From Molossus alvarezi (lineage: Eukaryota; Chordata; Mammalia; Chiroptera; Molossidae): a stretch of DNA of 64,000 bases. The position numbers were made by a program, and so were the translations under genes. The stretch covers positions 129,362,001 through 129,426,000 of the forward strand of contig CM073886.1 of the NCBI GenBank assembly GCA_037176705.1, read 5' to 3'. This document shows positions 33,863 to 45,639 of the stretch, in pieces. The notes beneath the pieces are model-generated. The model was not told the origin of the DNA and did not search any database. It saw only the letters and a list, made by a program, of their open reading frames with translations. Position 1 is the first letter of the stretch, and each line of letters opens with the position of its first letter.

Positions 33863-35844
33863 CTACCAAAAATGTGGACATTTTCACATCTGGAGTTCTT
33901 TCCAAAGAAAAATCAAACAATACAAAAAGCATTAGCTCAACGTCTCAGTGAAATGATTGAAGATAATCCTTCTTCCATTTTTGCACAGTCTGAAAGTTGA
34001 GGGGGGCCTGGGTCATGCAACGTCGTCCGCCTAGATTCCCCGTCCTGTCCAGACGGGACTTGTTCGCTAGTCATTGAAAACGGGGTTCAGGGAGCTCGGT
34101 TCTGAGGTTGGAGAGGATGTTTGGATAGTAACACTTTCTATTCTCGTGGGGCCTGGTAGGGAATGTCCGGACTTGGTGGCACCCTAAATTCAGCACTGAT
34201 TATGTGACTCTATGCTTGAGCCCTGCTGGGCTTTGGGGTGCAGGAGTGACAAAGGTGCCATAGCTGCTTTGACGGAGCTCGCCCTGGCGTGAGGGACGCA
34301 GTAGGCAAGCATCGTCCCACGGCTGTGTCACACCAGTGTTCTGAGTGCCGTGCAGAGCGTAGCAGAGGGCGTGCTAGACCCCAACCCGAACCTGTGGTGA
34401 CAGACACCCTCCCTGGCAGTGGCGTAGACTGGCATCCGAAGGTGAGGGTTGGCAGGTGGCACAGGGTTGGGGCACTGTCCAGTGCAGCAGCTCCTGTGAG
34501 GCGGGAAGGCGCACGGAGCCCAGAGGACGAGAGAGACCGTGTCCGAGCCCGGGAGTGACCGGCCAAGGCTGCCCAGAGGGTCAGAGGCTGCATCGTGCAG
34601 GCCTGCTAGGCCATGATTATAATTCTGAATTTTAGTCCATAACGGGAGGTGGTACCATGACAAGTGTTAAGAAGTGAAAACACATCGATACTTTTCAAAA
34701 TACCAGTTGGTGATGTAAAAGCGGACTACGTACATCCGTGAACAAAGGAGGGTTTGCCCGCAGAGGAAGTCGGGCGATGTGGCTCGGCTCATCTTACCCG
34801 TCTGCCCAGGACTGTCCGCCACAGCTCAGTGCCGGTTCCTGCCATCTATCTGTTACAAGGGACTCCGCATCTGAGGTGAGTACACTCCCACCCTGGAGGC
34901 GACCCCACGGAGCTGACCTAGGACTCGCTCTGGGTCTTTCCGGGGCTGGTTCGCAGTTGGAAGAACAGATCTCGAGATGCCTTCCTTCTCCATGAGGCTG
35001 TGAGCAGCAGACACCCTCCTGCCCACCGATAAAGAAACAGAACTGACTATTGTGCGGGTGGAGGTATCTTTTTTGGTATCAAACGAATCGATGACCTGCT
35101 GTGGTGGGAGAGGCTCTGCGCCGCTGCTGGCTGCCGTCCAGGTGAGAACAACTACACGCAGGTCCATAAATAACTGCGGGTCATGTGCCCCGGGGTGGAA
35201 ATGTAGGCTGGATGTTTTCCCTAATGTCACCGTTGTAATTTCAGGAGAAAAACTCCAGTTTGGCGACAGCACAAAATACATTTTAAGAAACACCTGAATT
35301 AGGGCTTTTGGCTGAATATCTCCAAAGGCACAAAACCCAAGGAAAAAAATCTTCCTAAATTGTTCACCTTTTTCTTTGTACTTGACCATGCCTCACCTCA
35401 AATCTGTTTCGTTGTTGACACCAGTATAGACTCATTAATTTTGCATGTAATCAAATACGCATTATTGAATAACGGCCATGTGTGTAAAACTGTACTAGCA
35501 ATCGGGCCTCTGACACCGACAGCATTTTAAGAGCTAGCTTTGCGCATCCCAACCGCTTTGCCAATGCAGTCATTTCGGTCACTGTCACGCGGAGTCCATG
35601 GGTCTCACCGGGGTGCTCTTTCTGCGCGTGGAGAGATTTCCTCTTCGGAAGCCACCAGGCTGGCTCTCTCCCAGTGCCCCTGGCATGAGTCTTTATCAAC
35701 GTGCGCTTATCCTAAGTGTTTCACTGTGTTGTTTATCTCAGAAATATTTGGACAGTCGAATAGCACTGTTTTTCAAGCAGACATGGCAGAATCTTAAAGA
35801 CGAAACTTAGATCCTTTAACATTACTCTCTCTCCTCTCTCTCTT
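33336..35844. other. mostly single-copy DNA, no gene supported
   Basis: Contains a (CA)n tract at 33827-33861. The 178-codon minus-strand frame (35389-34853) and other frames overlap one another and show no domain. Confidence 0.45.
33827..33861. repeat. (CA)n microsatellite
   Basis: About 17 CA units, the cleanest dinucleotide array in the window and so the most likely to be polymorphic. Confidence 0.95.
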
Positions 35845-36073
35845 TTAATCCTTACCCAAGGATATTTTCCCATTTGTCTTCAGATGGAGTGGGTGGGAGG
35901 GAGAGAGAGAGAAACATCAATGTGTGAGAGACACAGCAGTTGGTTGCCTCCCACACCATCCGACCAGGGCGGGGCATGAACCACAACCGAGCTACCTGCC
36001 CTTGACTGGAACTGCACGCATGACTCTGGTCTACAGGCCTGCGCTCTAACCGCTGAGCCAAACCAGCCAGGGC
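35845..36073 (-). repeat. Ves SINE, type 2
   Basis: Reversed copy from AATCCTTACCCAAGGATATT to GCTGAGCCAAACCAGCCAGG, more diverged than most. Possible target-site duplication: CCTCTCTCTCTTTTAA before it and CCTTTCTCTTAAAG after it. Confidence 0.93.
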
Positions 36074-37727
36074 TACCCTTTCTCTTAAAGGGACCTTGCA
36101 GTGACAGGATGATGCCTAGCACATCACCTCAGAACCTGGGGCTCCTGCATGCTCCCCCAGTGTTATTCCCTCATCTCTTGTCTGCAGTTCATTTGGGACT
36201 TTCCAGCCTCCCTCTTACTCCTCCCACTCGCACCCGGACCAGGACTTCCTGCGGCTCCTGCTCTCTACCCTTCATCACAGGTTCCCCACAACGCAGAGCA
36301 GAGCGTGCCTGGCTCCCTCCTGCCTGGTGGGCGGGTTTCAAGTTCTGCAGCTGGGTCTCGAGGACCCCACTCAACGGGCTCCCAGGGGACCGCTTTCTAC
36401 TGTGTCAAAGGCTCTCTTCTGTTCCATCCCTCTGGGGCGCCCACGCCCGGCCCCGCCCTCCGTCACACCCAACCGGTGTCTTCAGGGCCCTTCCGTCCAC
36501 GCAGCGCTGTTTCCCTCCATCCCGTCATTTCCGACCTGGAGCTCGGGTGCTGCCCTGCGAAAGGCCCACACCCTGTGCCAAAGCCGCAGGGGCGGCGAGG
36601 CCCCCCGTGCTGAGAGGTGACCCAGACACCAGCCCCTGCCGCAGACGCAGGAGAAGGCTCAGCCCGCGATGCTGTCTTTGCTGAGGCTCCGGGACATCGG
36701 AGAGCAGGGCGACTTGCGTGGGAAGTGCCCCCCGAGCTCATGTGGGCCCCACGCCTGGTAGCCCCGTGATTCTTCCATGCCTCCGGCTGGACACGGGGTG
36801 CTGTAGAAAAACTGAGCTAGTGAGGCACAGGACCAGGGGACACCAGGCACCCCGAAGTCGAGGAAAAGGCACCATTCTGAGAGGAGGAGAGCTCACTGAA
36901 CTTTGACAAACCGAGATGGTATTCATCAGCCACCTTGGACTTCTCGGCTCTGAGAATACCTGAACCGGGCGCCTATCCCAGGCGGAGGACCGGTAGATTC
37001 CTCTCTGGAGACGAATCTGAAAGAAAAAAAAAAATCTATTGTTCCTGGTATTTGGAAACGTCCCCTGATGGAATGGCCAGATCTCTACCCATTATTCTAT
37101 GGAAGCCTGCTGGTTTCCAGGTCCTGCCCCCCACAAAGCATTCCAAACTCCTGTGTTGTTCATTTTAGGAAAGTCCCTCCTTGAAAGACCCGGATGAAAA
37201 CAACTATAGACAGAAAAGGGGAGTTGCAGGGAACAGATAATGCTGGCAATATGACCGCTTTCCTTAGAGACAAAAGAAGGCATTGTATCTATTCAATAAT
37301 AGAATTATATGTTTCAAAAAGCAAATTTAAAAAAAAGGACTTTTGAAAAATATGATACCTGATATAAAAAAATAAATGTAATTTTGGAATATAATATTGA
37401 AGATGTATTTCAAAAAGTGAACCAAAAAACAGAGATTGAAAATAGAAGAGTCTAAATCAATGAAAATTTGATCAATACAAAATGATTCAATATGAGATAT
37501 CTAACCCCTAACAATAGGAGTTCCAGAATAAAAGAGAATAAAGAAATTTAGTAATAATAAATATTCTTTATTTGAAAGGCACGAGTATCCGCCTCAGATG
37601 TGCCCTCTGAGAGCCTGGCATCATAAGTGAGAAAAGACACCAACTCATGTTATGAAATTTCAGATAATGGGAATAAAACATCATAAATGCTTCCAAAGGG
37701 AATAAAAGTATGTCGTATAGAAAGGAT
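36074..37727. other. single-copy DNA, no gene supported
   Basis: 36100-36760 is GC-rich with a 191-codon plus-strand frame and many overlapping ones. From about 37250 the sequence is AT-rich. No repeat recognised. Confidence 0.45.
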
Positions 37728-37744
37728 AAAGAATCAGCATGACA

Positions 37745-37962
37745 CCTGGCTGGTGTGGCTCAGTGGTTGAGCGTCAACCCTGCACCAAGAGGTTGCCAGT
37801 TCAATTCCTGGTCAGGACACATGCCCAGGTTGTGGGCCAAATCCCTAGTGGGGGAGGGCGTGCAGGAGGCAGCCAGTTGATGTTCTCTCTCATCTATGTT
37901 TCTATCTCTCCCTCTCCCTTCCTCTCTCCCTAAAATCAATAAAGAACAAATATATATATTAA
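37745..37962 (+). repeat. Ves SINE, type 1
   Basis: Complete sense copy from CCTGGCTGGTGTGGCTCAGT to AAAATCAATAAAG. It has the longest clean target-site duplication here, 17 bases with one mismatch: AAAGAATCAGCATGACA at 37728-37744 and AAAGAATCAACATGACA at 37963-37979. Confidence 0.97.
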
Positions 37963-38112
37963 AAAGAATCAACATGACAATAGACTTTTTAGAAGCTAGA
38001 ATATAATGGAGCAAAAATTTCAAAATTTGGAAAAGAATATGAATTCCAGCCTAAAATTCTATAATCAGCTATGTTATCAATCATGTTTAAAGTTTAAGAA
38101 GTTACATATTAA

Positions 38113-38284
38113 AAGATACTTTTTATTGATGTTTAGAAAGGAAGGGAGAGAGAGAGAAACATCAACGAGAAAGTGAAGATCACACCCTGCCGGGGATGCA
38201 ACCCGGGCATTGACCAAGAATTGAACCAGCATCCTCTTGGTGCATGGGAGGACACACAACCAACTGAGCCACACTGGCCAGGGC
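38113..38284 (-). repeat. Ves SINE, type 1, internally deleted
   Basis: A reversed copy of about 170 bases. Part of the central GCAGGAGG block is missing, and the remaining tail runs almost directly into CCCTGCCGGGGATGCAACCC. Target-site duplications are recognisable but worn: AAGAAGTTACATATTAA at 38097-38113 and AAAGAGCTACATTTTTAA at 38285-38302. It is one of the older copies. Confidence 0.9.
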
Positions 38285-38644
38285 AAAGAGCTACATTTTT
38301 AAGACATAAATGATCTCAAAATAAACCTTCTCATGAGTACTTTCTCATGAATAGCTATTAGATTTTCTCCAACAAAATAAGGAACAAACCGAAGTGAGAG
38401 AAAAAGAGATTCAAGAAATATGGGACAGTGTCTCAGAATGGCATACCAAATGAACAAGTAGCGTGTCATCTAGGAAGATCAAAATCCAAGGCCAACATGC
38501 GTCTGGCTCTGTGTTGTGACAAGTGAAGTGCACACAGCTAGAACCAGCTCCTCTGTCTCCTGTGCTGCCAACTGGGTTGTTATGCCTTCACTATGACCAC
38601 AACTACAAGTGGTCAACCGTAAATGCAACATAAAAGTTTGGTGA

Positions 38645-38888
38645 GCCCTGGCCGGTTTGGCTCAGTGGTTAGAGTGTCGGCCTGTGGTCCAGAGAGACTC
38701 GGGTTTGGTTACCGCTAAGGGCATGTACCTTGGCTGCAGTTTGTCCCCGGCCCTGGTTGGATTGTGTGGGTGGCGGTCACTCCATGTGTCTCTTTCACAT
38801 CGATGTTTCTCTCTCTTCCTCTCTCTCCTTCCCGCTCTGTCTGAATGAAAAATGGAAAAATGTCCTCGGGTGAGGATAAAAAAAAAAA
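38645..38888 (+). repeat. Ves SINE, type 2
   Basis: Sense copy from GCCCTGGCCGGTTTGGCTCA to CTCGGGTGAGGATAAAA. Target-site duplication AAAAGTTTGGTGA at 38632-38644 and AAAAGGTTTGGAGA at 38889-38902. Confidence 0.96.
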
Positions 38889-38902
38889 AAAAGGTTTGGA
38901 GA

Positions 38903-39929
38903 TGCTGTGCCCAGTTCAAGCTCTTGTTCTACAGATGCAGGTTGTTTTCCTCAATTCAACACAGAGTTTTTATTTGTTTATTTTATGAACAAGATTGCCT
39001 GTGTACCATTCCACGACTGCAAGCCCAGAGTGAATGCTGTGACAAGTCCCCAGTCGGCCTTCAGCACCTCCACTGTCCCTCCACTGGGGTCCTTCCTCTG
39101 ACTCCTGTTCCTATTACTCGTGTCCACTGACTTCGCCCTCTGTGAACAGCTGCCGTCTGCAATGGCTCTAACACTGGCAAAGGTGTCTGGAACGCCAACG
39201 ATCTACCCACCACGTCTTTGACAGAACCATGTGAATTCTCTCCTGCCCCCTTCTTCTCCCCAAAGAAGACCCATTGGCACCATGACTTAAATTTTTATCA
39301 CTTCAGGAGTTCTTCCACTATTATTTTCCCTTGGGAAAACAGAGACGTGAGAGTTACTAGAAATCTTGTCAATAGAAATTATATCAGTTCTTTCTTAATT
39401 TCTTGATCAGTGAAAAAACAAACAATCTTGGGCTTGGCTGTCTCCAGGAGGAGTAATGGGAACAGACTCTATTATCTTAGAAACCACTCTTATCTCCTAC
39501 TTTATCTTTTAGTGAGTTTGTCATGTTAATCAATTAGCTAAATGTATCCAAGGACTGCAGTCTCAACTTAATTTTATTTTGTCATACTGTCAATCCAGGG
39601 GTGTCTTCATTTTTTAAAAATAAATCAAGGTTTGAATGGCTTAATTTTAAATTTCAATTGAATAGAATAATTTATACCTTTTTACGTGCCCAAAATGTGG
39701 GTATTTATAAATTTTTGCTATATGAAGACTTTTTAAATGATATCAGGAATTACTGCTGTAATTCATTTCCTACTGGTAAGTTGAATGACATCTCCCTTGG
39801 CAGAGATTAGGTAAGAACATTTGGAAGTTCAACACTATGGGGCTCAGTACAATACATGCTAGTATTATTTACCGCCCTTCAGTGAATGTTGGGCTGGAAA
39901 TAAAAAAGTTGGTTATGAACTCAATATAT
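38903..39929. other. single-copy AT-rich DNA, no feature seen
   Basis: No gene or repeat family recognised. Confidence 0.45.
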
Positions 39930-40020
39930 AACATTAAGAAAACCAGTTAACCTTGCTGGATATCAATTTTCTCATCAATTAAATGAAAGTGTTGGACAAA
40001 TCATCTCTAAAACCAATTTC
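39930..40020 (+). repeat. possible MIR fragment
   Basis: CCAGTTAACCTTGCTGGATA followed by TCAATTTTCTCATCAATTAA and ATCTCTAAAACC fits a worn MIR 3' half. Weak. Confidence 0.4.
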
Positions 40021-40075
40021 TGACAACATCTGATTTTTGCTTTGCCATGCTTGCAATGAAAAAAATTATCAACTG

Positions 40076-40339
40076 CCCTGGCCGGTTTGGCTCAGCAGTT
40101 AGAGCGTCGGCCTGCGGTCCAGAGAGACCTGGGTTTGGTTTCCGCTAAGGGCATGTACCTTGGTTGCAGTTTGTCCCCAGACCAGGTTGGGTCATGTGGG
40201 TGGCAACCACTCGATGTGTCCCTTTCACGTCAATATTTCTCTTTCTCTCTCTATTCCTCTGTCTCCCTCCCACTCTATCTGAACAAACAAACAAACAAAC
40301 AAATAGAAGAAATGCCCTCAGGTAAGGATAAAAAAAAAA
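40076..40339 (+). repeat. Ves SINE, type 2
   Basis: Sense copy with head GCCCTGGCCGGTTTGGCTCA and end CCCTCAGGTAAGGATAAAA. An (AAAC)n run (ACAAACAAACAAACAAA, about 40282-40300) has expanded within the normal GAACAAAAAATGG linker. Target-site duplications are not clear. Confidence 0.95.
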
Positions 40340-40639
40340 GTACTGATAAAAATAGGGGAGTACAGGTTGAGAAATTTTACTTGGAAAGCGAATACAAGTG
40401 ACTGGCTTCACATGGTTAATCTAGGTAAACATGATGTGTGTGTTGAATGAGCCAATGATTGTAATTAGAAAAGAAATGTCAAATGAAAGAGATCTAGGTC
40501 TTATTTTCCTTTTGCATATCCTCACTAGCTTTGAATCAGATAGTTTTTTATTAATATAATATTTGGCTCCTACTTAATTTAGTTTCCCAAGTCTCATCCT
40601 TTATTTAATAATAAGAACTTATAAAGAGTCAGCTGTTTG
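40340..40639. other. AT-rich single-copy DNA, no feature seen
   Basis: No gene or repeat recognised. Confidence 0.45.
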
Positions 40640-40836
40640 TTGTGAGAATTTTGTGAGCACTTATAATTTAAGTCTCCCACTATGCATATGAGGTTAGTGT
40701 ATGAAGCAGTAAACTGAGGCACAGTGAGGTTGGATAATTGTTCAAGGTCATATGGTTAACAAAAGCCAGATGTTTACACTAGGATCCATCCAACTCCAAA
40801 GCCATCCCCTTAACCACTGTGCTGCCCTATCTATAA
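40640..40836 (-). repeat. MIR SINE
   Basis: The plus strand has the reverse complement of MIR: AAACTGAGGCACAGTGAGGT, CAAGGTCATATGGTTAACAA, AAGCCAGATGTTTACACTAGG, CCTTAACCACTGTGCTGCCC. Well preserved for this old family. Confidence 0.9.
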
Positions 40837-40942
40837 TTCTCTACAAATATTTTAGCAAATAAATGTGCTCAAGTTCTAGTCCCTCTGTAAAATGTTGGGA
40901 AAGCGTTTTCTTTTTGCTGATTAAGATTCTCACTATCACAGC

Positions 40943-41191
40943 CTGGCCAGTTGGGCTCAGCGGTAGAGCATTGGCCCGAGGACCAGTGACTTCAGGTTCC
41001 CTTCCGGCCAAAGGCATGTACCCTAGTTGCGGTTCATTCCCAGCCCTGGTCAGGTCATGCAGGAGGCAACCAGTTGATGTGTGCCTCTCACGTCGATGTT
41101 TCTCTCTGTCTCCCTTCTCTCCTTCTCTCTCCCTCCCACTCTATCTGAAGATAAATGGAAAAATATCCTCAGGTGAGGATTTAAAAAAAAA
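40943..41191 (+). repeat. Ves SINE, divergent type 2 variant
   Basis: Head GCCTGGCCAGTTGGGCTCAG and end CCTCAGGTGAGGATTTAAAA are type 2. The body reads GGTTCATTCCCAGCCCTGGT followed by CAGGTCATGCAGGAGGCAAC and TGTGTGCCTCTCACGTCGAT. That body has a type 1-like GCAGGAGGCA block which the other type 2 copies here replace with GGTGGCAGCCACTCG. It is probably a different or ancestral subfamily. Confidence 0.9.
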
Positions 41192-41765
41192 AAGAGTTCT
41201 TCGTAGGGACCATAAAGGGAAGCAAAAGGTTTTTCTTCCTCAATAGACTCATTTTATCCAGGAATAAAATTATTCCAGTAAAGTTCTCCCCACAAGTGTT
41301 TGCACCTGTGTAACTCTCGGTTAGATGTTTCTCTCTCTCCCTTCCTCTCTCTCTCTAAAAAAAAGATTCTCTCACTATTATAAAAAAAAAAAAAAAAAAA
41401 AAGTGCCTCCATTTTCATAGAGACAAAGCACTGACAGAGAAGAAAGATGCTCCGTAGGCATCTGGTAAACCCAAGCTCTTGGGAAACAAGCAGCAAACTA
41501 AAGCGCACGGCTCTCTGGCCATTGTCAGTGAAGGTTCCGTCTCCACGGCCACCTGGCTACTTGCTGGTGTGCAGACACAAAGTTGGCGCCAAGTTAGAAA
41601 CAAAAACGAGCAAGTTTTCAGAGGCACAGGCTCCCTACTCAGACCTCCACAATGTCACGTCTCGTTCTGAAAGAAAAGACATTATCGCAAAGTCTCTTGA
41701 CAATTTCATTTGTACCTTTCAACTGAAAAAAGTAAAAACGAAACCTTACTTGTAATGCAATCCAT
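41192..41765. other. single-copy DNA with a Ves tail fragment
   Basis: At 41317-41365 the tail only of a sense Ves is visible (GATGTTTCTCTCTCTCCCTT, then CTCTCTAAAA), followed by a short spacer and an A-run of about 22 at 41381-41402. The rest is unique with no gene recognised. Confidence 0.6.
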
Positions 41766-41950
41766 GTGTTAGGGGTTGAATCATGTCCCCCACAAAATGA
41801 TAGGTTGGAGTTCCCCCACAACCCTTCACACCACACCTCAGACTGTGACCTCCTTTGGACATGGGCTCTTTGCAGATATGGTCAAATGTAAATGAGGTCG
41901 TTAGGGAGGGCCCTGACCCAATATGACATGTATCCATAGATAAAAAAGAG
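41766..41950 (+). repeat. MaLR LTR 5' part, cut by a Ves
   Basis: Sense order of an old MaLR LTR: GGGGTTGAATCATGTCCCCC, AAAATGATAGGTTGGAGTTC, CTCAGACTGTGACCTCCTTT, GACATGGGCTCTTTGCAGAT, GAGGTCGTTAGGGAGGGCCC, AATATGACATG. It stops where the next Ves begins, and its 3' half is not seen beyond. Confidence 0.8.
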
Positions 41951-41956
41951 AGATTT

Positions 41957-42165
41957 TGTCCTGGCTGGTGTGGCTCAGTGGGTTGAGCATTGTCCTGTGC
42001 ACCAGAACATAGCTGGTTTGATTCCTGATTGGGACACATATCCAGGTTTTGGGCTCAATGCCAGTTGGGGTGTGTACGGGAGGCAATGGATGGACGTTTC
42101 TATCTCACATTGATGTTTCTCTCTCTCGCAAATAAAATTTTTTTTTAAGTTTTAAGAGGGGAAAT
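41957..42165 (+). repeat. Ves SINE, type 1
   Basis: Sense copy from GTCCTGGCTGGTGTGGCTCA to CGCAAATAAAATTTTTTTTT. The usual AAATCAATAAA end and the CCCTTCC tail are partly lost. Confidence 0.9.
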
Positions 42166-42168
42166 ATG

Positions 42169-42272
42169 GCCTGGTCAGGTGTGACTCGGTTGGTTGGGCA
42201 CTGTCTCCTGCACCAAAAGGTTGCTGGTTCAATTCCCAGTCAGGACACATGCCCAGGTTGTGGGCTCGAACC
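42169..42272 (+). repeat. Ves SINE, type 1, 3'-truncated
   Basis: Only the tRNA-like head and the GGACACATGCCCAGGTTGTG block are present (GGCCTGGTCAGGTGTGACTC to GTGGGCTCGAACC). Then the sequence switches to unrelated DNA, with no tail. It lies 4 bases after the previous Ves in the same orientation. Confidence 0.88.
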
Positions 42273-45162
42273 TTAAGACACAATCTCAGTGTTTTTCTGG
42301 CTCCTCCTCTGCCCCCTCTTCGGAAAACCAGACTTTTCAATTCACACGCAAGTGGATATCAACCCTTTTGCTCCAAAGCCTTTCTCTTTCTTCTCTTCAT
42401 ATTTCATTCATCTCACCTGTTCTCCTTGATGTTCCAGGTGCGTGGACTCTACTCTTGGCTTCTCTCAATTCATGGTGCAGACGAAAATGGGGACCGAGGA
42501 TGGAGGGGGGGCGGATGGGCCACCAAGGGCACAGAAATGCCCAAGAGCTGGGCCTGGCCACGCACTTGACCAGGAGACGGCAGTGGGGTTGGACCCGAAG
42601 GGCACCTTGTCCTCCAGGAACTTTGTTCCTGCTGACCTGAGGCGCAGTGGGGGCTGTTCCCGGACTCAGAGACCCTAATCTCGGCCGTATGAGTTCCAAG
42701 TATTGTTATGAAGTCAATAACTAAATAGCAGTGTGTGCTTTTAAAATCTCAATTAATATGCAGACTTTTGAGAAGGCTGAAGCACCTATTTATATATCGG
42801 TTCAGCAACTATTTACTGACAGTCTCCTGTGTTCCAGGCACTGAAATCATTTGTAGAAAGTCATGACTGTCACGGTTGTCTGCTCTGCGCTTTTAAGCAA
42901 AGCACGGCCTCCCCGGGCCTCGGCTTTTCCTACCTGTGTGAGCCGAAGCGGTGCTATGTCACCTGCATCCCCAGGTCTTCCCAGCCCCGAACGCCTATGA
43001 CTGTTCTGATTCCGTTCATTTCATGCTTTAATCCTTCTTTGTTTCCACCACCTGATATCTTCGACTTGTGCAGAATCCATTATTCTGATTAAAACATGCA
43101 AATGTACTACCTAAGGACGCTCACAGGCTGCGGGCTGTGGAACCTTTTCTAGGTCACGGGCTAAATTTGGAAACCGGCAGTATGTTGAGCAGCTTCTACT
43201 TTCAGATTTAGTACCACACCTTCTATTATCCCCACGTAGCCCTTCACGTTCACCTTCCACTTCAGAACACGCTGTAAACAGTCCTCTGACCTTTCTGTTG
43301 CGTAATTAACAGCTATCATAAGCACATGGAACGGGCACCAGTATGAAGTTTGTTTTATGTTTCTTTTCACTGAAATGTGTAATTTTCAACATCTAGCTGT
43401 TTTCGTTCTTTTCCCGGGTGTCGAATACAATTGCCACAGTATTCCCATGACTCCCCTCCCAGCTGCAAGGCACACACTCCATCGTTAACGCTACGAGGTC
43501 CAGGAACGGCTCCCCAAACATGTTGTGACGGTCGCCACGGGGAAAGACGCTTTTAGGGGGCAATGTGGACTGGGTACGAAGCACATTCTTTTCTGCTTTC
43601 CTAATTCCAGATAATTATTGAGTTGACGTTTATTAGCTAATTGTGGACATGCTGTGGTATTCAAGTCCTTTCATTTACGTAGTTGACAGTCATGAGAGTT
43701 TTTTGTCGATGGAGGTACATTGCTTCAGATTTCGGAGGTGAAATTGTACTTCACTAATCATGGTGCTTGGAAGCCCAGCGTGGCGCTAACTAGAATTTAA
43801 TCAGTTGTAGTTACTAGGGAATTAGTCCATGCACCTCAAGGAATTGTATTCATTTTTCTCTACGCAGATGTCATCCAATGGAAACTCCCCTGAGATATTC
43901 ACCAACTGGGGTATTGTTTCACCTATGACTCGGGGAGCAAGGTGAGGGGCCAGGACTTGAAGCACTCGAACCCACTAAACTTGGGCTCAAGTTCAGACAT
44001 TTTAACATTTCTATTTCTGCTCTTCTTAGGGGATCCAGAAAATACATAACTTTTGCTTCAGTGAACATTAATTTATTGGGCATGTACTTGGAAAACCCTT
44101 AGCTGAGGTGAAATTGATTTATTGGTCACTGGGTAATAAATTTGAGAAATTGAATTGGATCTCACTGCCACCTTCAGCAAAGTCTCACAGCATACTTTAT
44201 TTTTGGCTCAGCGGATCATCTGGTTGAAAGGCCTGTACAAAAGGTTCTCTTTTGCAGAGATGAAAGTTTACAGGGCATGTTTAAAACATTTTTATCAGCT
44301 CTCCAAATTGTCTTCAGGGTGCTAACTGAGATTTCATACAGAGGCTGGTCATCCGGAGGCCTTGGGGGGCCCAAGGCCAAGGCCACCTCTCAGGGGCTGA
44401 GACAACAGACACGCCAAAGAAGTCCAGGGGAGAGAAAGCAAAGTAATTTCGAGACCGTTGTCATGAGCCTGGCGATGAATTAAGTGGAAAGGAGCAAAGG
44501 GAAGGCCGAAGAGCCTGGGGACGTCACTTGTGCTGCTCTGCCAGGGGCTGCATTGAACACTCCCCAGGTCTATTCTCCGGAGATCGCTGGGGGAAGGGAC
44601 TGGGCAGGGGAAGAGCAGATGTGTGCTCAGTAAAGGGACTTGCCTGTTAGTCACACCTGGGGGCAGGTCGCTGGCCAGAGTGGGCATGGCGGGGCAACTA
44701 CGGGAAGGTTGGGCATATTTAATCCCCAAAAGAGTTTGCTCCCTTGGGCCTCTTGCTTGCTCGGTTCCGGGCACTCTCTCGGGCCCCTGCGTTTGTGCAC
44801 GTGGCTCACAGCCGTGTGGACCCTGCACGGTGGACTGATGCACTGCAAGCACCTGATGCGGCGCCAGACCCAGTTCCGACACGGAACGGAACTCTGCACG
44901 CTGGCCTTGCCTCCGGCTCTGCTGGATGCCCAGCTGCCCACCTTGCTGGACCAGGGTAAATGGGGCTTTGGGAGTCCAGAGACATCGTTCCACGAGAATG
45001 GAGCTTTCGACCACATCGCATCCGCCCGCGGGGCCACCGGAAATGCTCACCCCACTGACGATGAAGAAAGACTGTCCACGCTTTTCTCCGATAGCACTTG
45101 GAAGCATAAGAGCCACCTGCCACCTTTGCTGATTCGTCTCCTCGCCCTTCTCCTCGCCCTCC
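42273..45162. other. single-copy DNA, no gene supported
   Basis: No repeat family is recognised. 43600-44260 is AT-rich with no frame of note. 44349-45167 is unusually free of stops on both strands (271 codons minus, 175 plus) but has no domain. Confidence 0.45.
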
Positions 45163-45340
45163 ATTGAGGCATAATCGACGTGCGACGAACTGCAGGTACG
45201 TAGAGCTCACAGGTTGGTTATGAACCCATCGTTACTCCTCAGGTTCCTCGTGCCCGTCTGTAATCCCTGCCACGGCCTCAGGTCTCACGCCCCAGCAACC
45301 CCCAACTGCTTTCTGCCGTGACAGACGGCATGACAGAGCT
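45163..45340 (-). repeat. L1 (L1M type) remnant, heavily mutated
   Basis: The plus strand follows the antisense L1M 3' end in order: CATTGAGGCATAATCGACGT, CGAACTGCAGGTACGTAGAG, GGTTCCTCGTGCCCGTCTGT, AATCCCTGCCACGGCC, CCCAGCAACCCCCAACTGCT, TTCTGCCGTGACAG. It carries many CpGs where the L1 consensus has TpA or CpA. Confidence 0.75.
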
Positions 45341-45639
45341 CCGACACGGGAAGTGTGTGCTCTTTCGCCTCTGTATTGACCATCACTCGTCCACAGCCGA
45401 GTGCTCCCATGAAGGAGTCCGGGGTCGCCAAGGGGATAAGGGGGAAGCAGACCATTGCTGACGAAGGGAGTAGTCTTCTCAGATGCCTGGTGGTGTGGGA
45501 ATGCAGAGCCGTCAGGGACCGAGAGAGCTATGGCTGGCCTGCGGCTGCCCAGGAGAATGCTTGGGGATGAGCCTGGAGAGGTAACGAGGCCCTGTAAATG
45601 CTCAATCCTTTTGTTAAGAGCAGTGAGCCCTCAGGATAA
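45341..45639. other. single-copy DNA, no feature seen
   Basis: No gene or repeat recognised. Confidence 0.4.
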
